A stretch of DNA of 64,000 nt from Pseudemcibacter aquimaris (GTDB taxonomy: Bacteria; Pseudomonadota; Alphaproteobacteria; Sphingomonadales; Emcibacteraceae). The stretch spans positions 1,550,001-1,614,000 of the forward strand of contig NZ_CP079800.1 in assembly GCF_028869115.1 (NCBI RefSeq), written 5' to 3'. A program made the translations under genes and the position numbers. This document shows, piece by piece, positions 17,783-25,713 of the stretch. The notes under the pieces were generated by a model. The model ran no database searches, was not told the origin of the DNA, and saw only the letters and a list, made by a program, of their open reading frames with translations. Position 1 is the stretch's first letter, and every line of letters starts with the position of its first letter.

Positions 17783-19217
17783 TACAACAAAAATACTCAT
17801 TGGCGGTGAATGGCGTGACTGCGATAGCGGTGAAACCATTGATGTGATTAATCCGTCAAATGGTGAGTTTTTGTGTAAAGTGGCCCGTGGTTCACAAAAA
17901 GACATTGATGACGCTGTAAAGGCCGCACAGGACGCTTATGACGGTGACTGGGGCCGTATGACAGCGGTTGAACGCGGTCGGATCCTGACCAACATCGGTA
18001 ATAAACTTAAAGAATATGAAGATGAGCTTACGGAACTGGAAAGCCATGATGTGGGTAAACCTGTTAAGCAGGCCCGCGCAGATGCCATTGCCTTGTGCAG
18101 GTATTTTGAATTTTATGGCGGTTCCGCGGATAAGGTTATGGGACACACTATCCCGTATCAGGATGGTTATACCGTTTTTACATTACGTGAACCACATGGT
18201 GTAACCGGTCACATCATTCCGTGGAATTATCCGATGCAGATCACGGGACGCTGTGTTGGTGGCGCACTTGCCATGGGGAATACTTGTGTACTTAAACCAT
18301 CGGAAGAGGCATGCTTAACGGCCCTTAAATTCGCACGCATTGCAGAAGAGGCGGGATTGCCGAAAGGTGTGCTTAATGTGGTGCCGGGTTACGGTGCAGA
18401 GGCAGGGGCAGCATTATCCGGCCATCCGGGTATTCATCATATTTCATTCACAGGTTCTGTTGGTGTTGGAAAATTGGTGCAAAAGGCGGCAGGGGATAAT
18501 ATCGTTCCGGTAACACTGGAACTTGGTGGAAAGTCACCACAAATCGTTTTTGATGATGCGGATTTGGATGCAGCATTACCGTTTCTTGTGGGCGCGGGTA
18601 TTCAGAATGCGGGGCAAACATGTTCCGCAGGTACACGCATTATCGCGCAGCGGGGCATTTATGAAAAACTCATTGGTATGATGACGGAAAAATATAACAC
18701 ATTGCAAGTCGGACCAGCGACGGATGATCTTGATGTTGGGCCGCTGATTTCCGCGAAACAGAAAAATACGGTTGATGGTTACATTCAAGCAGGGATTGAC
18801 GCAGGGCTTGAGATTGCAGCGCAAGGCAATATCGTGGATAATTGTCCCGAAAAAGGGTGTTACGTGCGCCCGACATTATTCCGTGACGTTTCAAATGATC
18901 ATAAACTGGCACAGGAAGAGATTTTTGGCCCCGTACAGGTGATCATTCCATTTGATACAGAGGAAGAAGCCATAAAAATTGCCAATGGTACGGAATATGG
19001 CCTTGTCAGTGGTGTCTGGACCCGTGATGGTGGCCGTCAAATGCGTATGGCAAAGGCCGTAAAGGCAGGGCAGCTGTTTATCAATAATTATGGTGCTGGT
19101 GGCGGTGTTGAATTACCGTTCGGCGGCATTGGAAAATCCGGCTTTGGCCGTGAAAAGGGGTTTGAAGCATTATACGGGTTTTCCGTTCTAAAGACAGTCG
19201 CCGTTAATCACGGTTAA
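17766..19217 (+). CDS. NAD(P)+-dependent aldehyde dehydrogenase
   Basis: 483 residues of the ALDH superfamily. Conserved residues are Asn154 (IIPWNYP), the base Glu252 (LELGGKSP) and catalytic Cys286 (GQTCSAGT), with the NAD site GSVGVG near 230. The sequence resembles betaine-aldehyde and aminoaldehyde dehydrogenases. It probably oxidises an aldehyde released from the imported substrate. The start lies inside the end of the ABC ATPase gene, showing co-translation with the importer. The precise substrate is unknown. Confidence 0.9.
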   Translation: MNFSFDTTKILIGGEWRDCDSGETIDVINPSNGEFLCKVARGSQKDIDDAVKAAQDAYDGDWGRMTAVERGRILTNIGNKLKEYEDELTELESHDVGKPVKQARADAIALCRYFEFYGGSADKVMGHTIPYQDGYTVFTLREPHGVTGHIIPWNYPMQITGRCVGGALAMGNTCVLKPSEEACLTALKFARIAEEAGLPKGVLNVVPGYGAEAGAALSGHPGIHHISFTGSVGVGKLVQKAAGDNIVPVTLELGGKSPQIVFDDADLDAALPFLVGAGIQNAGQTCSAGTRIIAQRGIYEKLIGMMTEKYNTLQVGPATDDLDVGPLISAKQKNTVDGYIQAGIDAGLEIAAQGNIVDNCPEKGCYVRPTLFRDVSNDHKLAQEEIFGPVQVIIPFDTEEEAIKIANGTEYGLVSGVWTRDGGRQMRMAKAVKAGQLFINNYGAGGGVELPFGGIGKSGFGREKGFEALYGFSVLKTVAVNHG

Positions 19218-19239
19218 ATTAAGAAAGAAGTATAAGATC

Positions 19240-19986
19240 ATGAGATTAAATGAAAAAATCGCAATCGTTACGGGCGGTGCATCTGGATTTGGGGCAGGGA
19301 TTGTTAAGAAGTTTGTCGAGGAAGGCGCAAAAGTCATCATCGCCGATTTAAACATCGAACTTGGCAAAGAACTTGCCGCAGAATTGGGTGATAATGCATC
19401 CGCGATTGAAGTCGATGTTGCAAGTGGTGATAGTGTTAAAGCCATGATTGATCAAGTTGTCACCGATCATGGTAAAATTGATATTGTTGTGAATAACGCA
19501 GGCATTGGCCATATTCCGCAGCCAATGGACGAATTATGCGAAACCGTTTTTGACCGTATTTTTCAGGTAAATGCCAAATCTGTTTATAATCTTGCACATT
19601 ATGTAGTGCCATTGATGAAAAAGGCGGGAAGTGGTGCAATCCTTAACGTGGCGAGTACAGGCGGCGTTAGCCCACGCCCGAATTTGACATGGTATAACGC
19701 ATCAAAAGGCTGGATGATCACCGCAACCCGTGGCATGGCCGTTGAACTGGCGCCATTCGGTATCCGTGTGAATGCGATTAACCCAGTAGCCGGTGATACG
19801 CCGCTTTTAAAAACATTTATGGGCGAAGATACACCGGAAATCAGGGAAAAATTCCTGTCCACCATTCCAATCGGCCGCTTTTCAACACCGGAAGATATGG
19901 GTAACGCAGCATGTTTTCTTTGTTCCGATGAAGCCAGCATGGTTACAGGCGTGGCCATGGAAGTTGATGGTGGGCGCTGTATTTAA
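19240..19986 (+). CDS. Short-chain dehydrogenase/reductase (SDR)
   Basis: A classical SDR of 248 residues. The cofactor motif TGGASGFGAG is at 11-20, NNAGIG at 85-90, and the catalytic set is Ser139, Tyr152 and Lys156 (YNASKG). Asp36-Leu-Asn after beta-2 favours NAD(H). The C-terminus GVAMEVDGGRC is typical. It is in the importer operon, 22 bases after the aldehyde dehydrogenase, and likely oxidises an alcohol or hydroxy-acid intermediate. Substrate not identifiable. Confidence 0.88.
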   Translation: MRLNEKIAIVTGGASGFGAGIVKKFVEEGAKVIIADLNIELGKELAAELGDNASAIEVDVASGDSVKAMIDQVVTDHGKIDIVVNNAGIGHIPQPMDELCETVFDRIFQVNAKSVYNLAHYVVPLMKKAGSGAILNVASTGGVSPRPNLTWYNASKGWMITATRGMAVELAPFGIRVNAINPVAGDTPLLKTFMGEDTPEIREKFLSTIPIGRFSTPEDMGNAACFLCSDEASMVTGVAMEVDGGRCI

Positions 19987-20000
19987 GGGTATGATTTAAA

Positions 20001-20408
20001 ATGACAAATATAATTAATGGTTCTTGCTTGTGTGGTGCGGTGACATTCAAATTAAAGGATGAATTTGACACTTTTAATATTTGTCATTGTAAACAATGTC
20101 AGCAAATGTCCGGCTCTGCGCATATGGCAAACTTGTTTACTGCGACCGACAATATTGAATGGTTAAGCGGTGAAGATCAAATTATGACTTATGATGTGCC
20201 AGGGCGGGAAATCAGAAATTCATTCTGTAAGTCATGTGGGTGTAATTTGCCCTATATCACCATCAGCGGGCGCAGTTTGTTGGTGCCATCAGGGTCACTT
20301 GAAACGGAACCAGTGACCACGCCAGAACAGGTGATTTTCTGGAAAGAACGCATGTCATGGTATGATGATATTCATAACGTTGAAAAATTTGATCACTGGC
20401 GCAAATAA
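20001..20408 (+). CDS. GFA/CENP-V family zinc protein
   Basis: 135 residues of the glutathione-dependent formaldehyde-activating (GFA) fold. The Cys motifs are GSCLCGAVTF, CHCKQCQQMSG and FCKSCGCNLPY, which hold two zinc ions in the family. Members bind glutathione adducts or act in small-molecule metabolism; many are uncharacterised. Being 15 bases after the SDR, it belongs to the catabolic operon and may handle an aldehyde or thiol adduct formed there. That role is inferred. Confidence 0.85.
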   Translation: MTNIINGSCLCGAVTFKLKDEFDTFNICHCKQCQQMSGSAHMANLFTATDNIEWLSGEDQIMTYDVPGREIRNSFCKSCGCNLPYITISGRSLLVPSGSLETEPVTTPEQVIFWKERMSWYDDIHNVEKFDHWRK

Positions 20409-20435
20409 TATTTTAAAAATTATATAGGAAAAACA

Positions 20436-21425
20436 ATGTATAAACCGGGACCAAAGAATTTAATCACTGATGTTGAGGGGATTACTGTCGGCAATGCGGT
20501 CGATGAAAAGGTAAGAACGGGGACAACCGTTTTATTATGCCCGAATTCTGTTACCGGTGGTGTTGATGTTCGTGGTGGTGGTCCGGGATTACGTGATGTT
20601 GAAGTTTTATCGCCGGAAAACCTTGTGGGGCGCGCGGATGCGGTTGTTCTTTCGGGCGGCAGTGTTTTTGGCCTGTCTGCCGGTGATGGTGTCGCGAAGG
20701 CCATGTCAAAAGATGATATCGGATTAAAATTTACACCCAATATGCCAGCAGTTCCCATTGTTGTTGGGGCTATTCTTTTTGATCTGGTTAATGGTGGTGA
20801 TAAGGATTGGGGTATGGATACGCCCTATCATGACCTTGGGATTGATGCGCTGAATAATGCATCTGAAGATTTTGACCTTGGTAACGCGGGCGCGGGGCTT
20901 GGCGCCCGTGCAGGTAATAAAGAAGGCGGGCTTGGTTCCACGTCAATTGATCTTGGGGATGGTCTTATTGTCGGGGCACTAGTTGCCGTGAATAGTGTCG
21001 GCAGCGTGTTTATGCCGGACGGTGAAACATATTGGGCGCAGCCATTTGCGATTGGTGATGAACTTGGCGGTCAAAAAGCAAACCCCAATCAAGAAAGTGC
21101 GACAACGCCCGTGCCGGAAGATACCAAAATGGGCGGTATGACGCCCGGCACCAATACAACAATAGGTATTATTGCGACCAGCGCGAAATTAACATCTGCA
21201 GAATGTAAACGTGTGGCCATGATGGCGCATGACGGTTTTGCCCGTGCTATTCGGCCGGTTCATATGCCATCTGATGGTGATACAATTTTCTGTATTTCGG
21301 GCGGTTCGGTTGAAATTCCTGATGGGCCAATGCGTTCAAGAAGACTCGGTGAAATTGGTGCTGCAGCCGCAGATGTGATGGCGAGAGCCATTGCTCGTGG
21401 TGTATATGAAGCACAAAAAGATTAA
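20436..21425 (+). CDS. P1-family aminopeptidase (DmpA/BapA type)
   Basis: 329 residues of the peptidase family P1, Ntn-like enzymes that self-cleave to expose a Ser/Thr nucleophile. Landmarks are GRADAVVLSGGSVFGLSAGD, GNAGAGLGARAGN and PGTNTTIGIIATSAKLT; the conserved NTTIG segment holds the probable nucleophile Thr. Family members cleave N-terminal residues, beta-peptides or amino-acid amides. It is the last gene of the importer operon and fits hydrolysis of an imported amide or peptide. The true substrate is not known. Confidence 0.88.
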   Translation: MYKPGPKNLITDVEGITVGNAVDEKVRTGTTVLLCPNSVTGGVDVRGGGPGLRDVEVLSPENLVGRADAVVLSGGSVFGLSAGDGVAKAMSKDDIGLKFTPNMPAVPIVVGAILFDLVNGGDKDWGMDTPYHDLGIDALNNASEDFDLGNAGAGLGARAGNKEGGLGSTSIDLGDGLIVGALVAVNSVGSVFMPDGETYWAQPFAIGDELGGQKANPNQESATTPVPEDTKMGGMTPGTNTTIGIIATSAKLTSAECKRVAMMAHDGFARAIRPVHMPSDGDTIFCISGGSVEIPDGPMRSRRLGEIGAAAADVMARAIARGVYEAQKD

Positions 21426-21429
21426 ATTT

Positions 21430-21450
21430 CCAAATTCTTTGGCCTTTTTT
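21430..21450 (+). terminator. Weak terminator after the importer operon
   Basis: A short stem CCAAA/TTTGG with a 3-base loop is followed by CC and six Ts. It lies 5 bases past the P1 peptidase stop. The stem is only 5 bp, so the call is tentative. The remaining sequence to 21699 is AT-rich and shows no gene. Confidence 0.35.
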
Positions 21451-21699
21451 AAAATAATTTTAATATTCTTAAATTAGTAGTTGCTGAATAATATACAATT
21501 CTGTAAATACATACTAATAGTTGTTTGGGCAGATGACTAAAAATGGGCAAAAAGTAAGAGTTGAGAAAATGAGTAAAATTGCAACTAATCTTAAAAAATG
21601 TGAAATGTTTCTAATTTACATTCCTCTAATATGATTCTGTCATAACCTGTACGAAGTAGTGTTTTAATAAAAACTATAACAATACACGGAATAAGATAA

Positions 21700-23406
21700 A
21701 TGACTTCATTGTTGAGGAAATTAAAAGAACAAGAAGATGGGGCTATCCTTATTCAGACAGTCTTCTTGATGCTGGTTTTCATTGGAATTCTTGGCGCTGG
21801 CGTTGATATTGGGCGAGCTTTTCTTTATAAATCAAGACTTTCTGGTGCGCTTGACGCTGCGGCGCTTGCGGGATCAAAGGCATTCACATCGAAAACAAGA
21901 GATGCACAAATTCAGGCATTTTTTGATAGTAACTTCGATAGTGACTTTATGGGCGGAAGCGTAGGGCCACTTAATATTAAGGTGGTTGATGCGGCAAATA
22001 AATCCCTGTCTGTTTCGACAACAGGAAATATTGATACTTATTTTTTCACACTTTTTGGTATTACTGATTTTCAGTTACCAGCTGAGGCAGAGACAACAAG
22101 CAGACAGTCCGGCTTGCAACTTGCAATGGTGCTTGATGTTACCGGGTCAATGGGTAACAGTGATGGTGGTATCCAAAGAATTAATGCATTAAAGACATCT
22201 GCAAATTCACTTGTTGATGCTTTATTTGGCGATGAAGCATCAAATGATAATTTGGAAATTTCAGTAGTTCCGTATGTGACCTCGGTAAATGTGGGGCATT
22301 TACTGGATTCTTCATATATCGACAGATCTGAAATGCCGGATAGTTACACCATCAGTGCAACAGATAAGTCGAAATGGTATGGGTGCGTAGAAGCGCGCTC
22401 GACAAATAGCAATCTAACAGCATCAAATGCTTATGATGTTATTCCTGATCATGATGGCGAGGATTGGACTCCTTATCTCTGGCGTCCAGGCTATGATAAT
22501 CATTTTTATAGTCTTACTGACTTAAAAGGTCCAAATAAGGAAGACTGGGGCGCACCAGATTATGAATATAAAGGTATGTATCAAAGTACAAATGATGCAG
22601 GTCCAAATATTGCTTGTCCGCCGCCTGTGTTGGATTTTACAACGTCAAAAGCAACACTTAATTCTTACATCAATAGCCTTTATTACGCATATGGCCGTGG
22701 TGGTACGGTTGCAAACCTTGGAATGATTTGGGGATGGCGTATGCTACATACTGGCGCGCCGTTTAATAATGATGTTGATTATAACGACACGAATATGCCG
22801 AAAGCGCTTATTCTGATGACTGACGGCGAAAACTGGGTAATCAATAGTAAGAACTATAGCTATTATTATGGTTATGATGCCCACCCATATTATGATGGCG
22901 TTGATGATTATTATGATAACAATGATGCCTATGATGATAATGGCAATGGAAAGTGCCCTAATTGCACAGGAACTTTTGTAAATAAAAAAGGCAAGACTAA
23001 AAAGAAAAAAGCTGAATACGATCAAAAAGATGAAACAAAAGGACCGCAACAGTGGGATAAGAAAAATGGTGATAACATAGGTGAATATTACCGTGGTGAT
23101 TATTCTGGCTATGGTCGCCGTGATGAAGGCCGACTAGATGGTGCGACTACCCAAACTGCAAGTACAGCAGCAATTGATAAAAGACTTGCACATGTTTGTG
23201 CAGTCATGAAATCAGACCCTTACAATATTATTGTTTACACAATTACTTTTGGAAGTGGCACAACAAATAACGCTGCCTTAAGGGCGCTCTATCAAAATTG
23301 TGCATCAGATTCAGCCAAATATTTCCACGCACCCACTGCTAGTGAACTTGATGGTGCATTTGAGGCAATCGCCAATGACCTTTCAGATTTGAGATTGAGT
23401 AAATAA
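21700..23406 (+). CDS. TadG-like pilus-assembly protein with VWA domain
   Basis: 568 residues. The N-terminus has one membrane segment (LIQTVFLMLVFIGILGAGVDIGRA) followed by SGALDAAALAGSKAF, the TadE/TadG-like leader (first part quoted in pieces). A von Willebrand A domain starts near 140 with metal-site motif DVTGSMGNS (Asp146) and later ILMTDGENW. Residues about 385-440 form an odd Tyr/Asp-rich insertion (YYYGYDAHPYYDGVDDYY) followed by GKCPNCTG and a Lys-rich patch. TadG proteins support Flp-type pili or surface adhesins. The two following genes are TadE-like, and no pilin, ATPase or secretin gene is near. Confidence 0.85.
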   Translation: MTSLLRKLKEQEDGAILIQTVFLMLVFIGILGAGVDIGRAFLYKSRLSGALDAAALAGSKAFTSKTRDAQIQAFFDSNFDSDFMGGSVGPLNIKVVDAANKSLSVSTTGNIDTYFFTLFGITDFQLPAEAETTSRQSGLQLAMVLDVTGSMGNSDGGIQRINALKTSANSLVDALFGDEASNDNLEISVVPYVTSVNVGHLLDSSYIDRSEMPDSYTISATDKSKWYGCVEARSTNSNLTASNAYDVIPDHDGEDWTPYLWRPGYDNHFYSLTDLKGPNKEDWGAPDYEYKGMYQSTNDAGPNIACPPPVLDFTTSKATLNSYINSLYYAYGRGGTVANLGMIWGWRMLHTGAPFNNDVDYNDTNMPKALILMTDGENWVINSKNYSYYYGYDAHPYYDGVDDYYDNNDAYDDNGNGKCPNCTGTFVNKKGKTKKKKAEYDQKDETKGPQQWDKKNGDNIGEYYRGDYSGYGRRDEGRLDGATTQTASTAAIDKRLAHVCAVMKSDPYNIIVYTITFGSGTTNNAALRALYQNCASDSAKYFHAPTASELDGAFEAIANDLSDLRLSK

Positions 23407-24035
23407 TGCGTATTAGACCATCAAATATTATGAAAGCTTTAAAAGGGAATGAGATTGGTAGCGTTGCTACTGAATACGCACTTATTGTACCTTTCTTTTT
23501 GCTGCTGGCTTTCGGTATGATTGAAACGGGCCGTATTATGATGGTTAATTCGCATTTGGAAGGTGCAATTACGCAAGCAACACGTATTACGGTGACAGGT
23601 ACTATTCCTGATGGTTATGAAGATATGCAATCATATATTAAAGCATATCTTAAAAATTCACTTGATGCAGTTGGTGCGGGTGATGATATTATTATGACGA
23701 TGAAGTTATATGACAGCTTTGCCAATGTCGGTAAACCGGAACCCATAATTGATGATAAAAATGGTAATGGCACATGTGATTCAGGTGATAAATATACCGA
23801 TGTAAACGGAAATAAAAGCTGGGACAGTGATATGGGTGCTGATGGTACAGGTGGTGAAGAAAATATCATGCTTATGGACGTAAGTATTAATCTAAAGCTA
23901 TTGTTTGCTGATTTTGTGCCGGCATTTGTAGTTGACGGCAGAGATTATATTCCATTATCCGCATCGACAGTTGTCAGGAATGAACCATTTGGCGGAACTA
24001 CTTGGACACCTGGTACCAAAGTACGACCATGTTAG
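23406..24035 (+). CDS. TadE-like pseudopilin with calcium-loop-like insert
   Basis: 209 residues beginning with a basic leader and GSVATEYALIVPFFLLLAFG, the TadE motif with the conserved Glu23 five residues after the likely cleavage Gly. Residues 116-142 contain two D-x-N-x-N loops (DDKNGNGTCD and DVNGNKSWD) like EF-hand or dockerin calcium sites. The start overlaps the TadG stop, so the genes are co-translated. It is probably a minor pilin or surface protein anchored in the inner membrane. Function is inferred from family. Confidence 0.8.
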   Translation: MRIRPSNIMKALKGNEIGSVATEYALIVPFFLLLAFGMIETGRIMMVNSHLEGAITQATRITVTGTIPDGYEDMQSYIKAYLKNSLDAVGAGDDIIMTMKLYDSFANVGKPEPIIDDKNGNGTCDSGDKYTDVNGNKSWDSDMGADGTGGEENIMLMDVSINLKLLFADFVPAFVVDGRDYIPLSASTVVRNEPFGGTTWTPGTKVRPC

Positions 24036-24054
24036 AAAGTTATAGAATTCGTAA

Positions 24055-24672
24055 ATGAAAAAAATTAGAAACAAAATTTCTAGCGTAATTAAAGATGTCA
24101 AAGGCGTTGTTAGCATTGAGTTTGCACTCATTTTGCCTTTACTGATTATGTTATTGCTGGGCAGTGTTGATTTGGCTCATTTTTTAATGGCTCACCAAAG
24201 AATTTCAAGGGCGGCTTATACGATTTCAAATCTTGTTACTCAAATGGAAGAAGGGCTTTCTGAAAGTCAGGTGAGCGATATGATGTTGGCGCTTGATCAA
24301 ACAAGCCGACCGTTTAGTATTTCTAATGACGGGGTTGCTACTCTCACTGCAGTGATGGGTGAAACCAATGGGAATAGTCGCAAACTTAGAAATTATAGAG
24401 TTGCTTGGAAGCGATGTTTCGGTGCTAAATCTTCTTCTTCAAAGTATGGTGCAGCGAATTCGGTCATAGAACTTGATTCAGGAGTTATCCCGGACAATAT
24501 GGTTGTTGAAAATTTACAATTGGTTGTCATAGCAGAAGTCGAATATGACTTTGAGCCAATGATTGGCTTTTTGCCGCTCACTAGTAAAATTTCTTATGAA
24601 TCAATGTTTAGACCAAGACGAGGCGCAATTAATGCAATCGCGTCAGATGGCAGCCAAGCATATTCTTGCTAA
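24055..24672 (+). CDS. TadE-like pseudopilin
   Basis: 205 residues with the TadE signature KGVVSIEFALILPLLIMLLLG, including the Glu in SIEFALI, and a single membrane helix (motif quoted near its limit). The rest is a soluble extracytoplasmic domain with AYTISNLVTQMEEG, frequent in this family. It follows the first TadE gene by 19 bases and completes a TadG-TadE-TadE operon. The downstream neighbour is convergent, 13 bases away, with no clear terminator. Confidence 0.82.
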   Translation: MKKIRNKISSVIKDVKGVVSIEFALILPLLIMLLLGSVDLAHFLMAHQRISRAAYTISNLVTQMEEGLSESQVSDMMLALDQTSRPFSISNDGVATLTAVMGETNGNSRKLRNYRVAWKRCFGAKSSSSKYGAANSVIELDSGVIPDNMVVENLQLVVIAEVEYDFEPMIGFLPLTSKISYESMFRPRRGAINAIASDGSQAYSC

Positions 24673-24685
24673 TCTTGTGAACAAA

Positions 24686-25501
24686 TTAATGCGAAAATAA
24701 TACGGGGATTTCCTGGTTTGTGTATAGCGTCTTTGTCACACCACCAAAGATAACCTCTAATAATCTTTTATGTCCCCATGCTCCTGCGACAATCAGGTCT
24801 GTATCCCATACTTTTGCAAGATGTAAAATGCGTTCTGCGCGGTCGCCATCTTCTTCTTCGTCGACGCCTTTCGCGTTAATGCCCATGCGTGATAACATAT
24901 TACAGACATCTTCTGTCGGGCTTTTGTGTTTTCGTTCTTCGGATATGGATAGAACGGTTACTTCCTTTGCTTGCTCTAAAAATGGTAATGCATTATGCAC
25001 TGCACGGGATGCTTCTGCGCTATTATCCCAGGCGATCATAATGTTATCACCTGTATAATCGGGCATGCCATCACATGGTACCGCAAGTACAGGTGTGCTG
25101 CTTTCCATCATGAAACGTGCCATTGAACCCATAAGGTCGGAATATGTATCTTCGCCTTGGCTGATAATCGATAGGTTGCATGACCGGGACATTAGCTTAA
25201 GCGTTCTCATAAAGTCGCCTTCTTTGCCACACCATTCGAAATTATCATATTCACCATCCATCATGGATAAGAATGCTTTCTTTTGTTCGCATGCCTTTTG
25301 CTTTTGGGCTTCCCAGATGTTTGTATAAAGATCATATGAATAATAGGCGTATGGGGTAATCTGTTCTAATGATTTAAGTGTGGGGACAACATGTAAAGCC
25401 CTGATATGAGCATCAAATTTTTTGCCGATTTTAACCGCGGCTTTAACTCTCGTCTCGACTTCTTCATCACTGCCGATCGGAATTAAAATGGTCTTGTACA
25501 T
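24686..25501 (-). CDS. Tandem-domain universal stress protein (UspA family)
   Basis: 271 residues with two UspA folds starting MYKTILIPIGSDEE and near GDNIMIAWDNSAEA. The C-terminal site reads DLIVAGAWGHKRLLEVIFGG. It is clearly a paralogue of the 9172-9984 gene: the same length, the same domain layout and near-identical C-terminal motif. The ribosome site GGGAG precedes the ATG. An FNR/FixK-type dyad and a -10 lie upstream, as for the paralogue. Likely role: survival at low oxygen or in stress. Ligand unknown. Confidence 0.9.
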   Translation of the reverse strand: MYKTILIPIGSDEEVETRVKAAVKIGKKFDAHIRALHVVPTLKSLEQITPYAYYSYDLYTNIWEAQKQKACEQKKAFLSMMDGEYDNFEWCGKEGDFMRTLKLMSRSCNLSIISQGEDTYSDLMGSMARFMMESSTPVLAVPCDGMPDYTGDNIMIAWDNSAEASRAVHNALPFLEQAKEVTVLSISEERKHKSPTEDVCNMLSRMGINAKGVDEEEDGDRAERILHLAKVWDTDLIVAGAWGHKRLLEVIFGGVTKTLYTNQEIPVLFSH

Positions 25502-25550
25502 TTATTGCTCCCAAATATTGTTTTTAACGAACAGATACGCTCATTAGAAA

Positions 25551-25590
25551 ACTATAATGAACGTGCTTCATTAAAATTGATTTCGGTCAA
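25551..25590 (-). promoter_or_regulatory. FNR/FixK-type box and -10 of second universal stress gene
   Basis: TTGAT-TTCG-GTCAA (25577-25590) matches the FNR/FixK consensus TTGAT-N4-ATCAA at 9 of 10 positions. On the minus strand TATAGT occupies 25556-25551, with 30 bases between centres, near the class II activator position. The gene start is 50 bases beyond the -10. The design parallels that of the first universal stress gene. Confidence 0.65.
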
Positions 25591-25713
25591 AAAAATAACT
25601 TTTAAATAGATTATTTGGAAAAAAGCCCAGTAAACAAAAGAATATTGTTTACAGGAAGGGTAAAAAAGTTATGCTTAAGGATAAGGGCAGGGGCTCAACA
25701 ACAAACAGGACAG

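Noticed and set aside
21533-21634. 33-codon ORF before the TadG gene
   Set aside because: Lys/Ile-rich with no ribosome site and no pilin features; most likely chance.
21637-21653. CTGTCAT-AAC-CTGTACG as a Pho box before tadG
   Set aside because: The spacing is 3 instead of 4 bases and the second repeat matches poorly.
22744-23049. Minus-strand Ile-rich frame opposite tadG
   Set aside because: It is the mirror of the Tyr/Asp/Asn-rich codons of the real gene and has no start signals.
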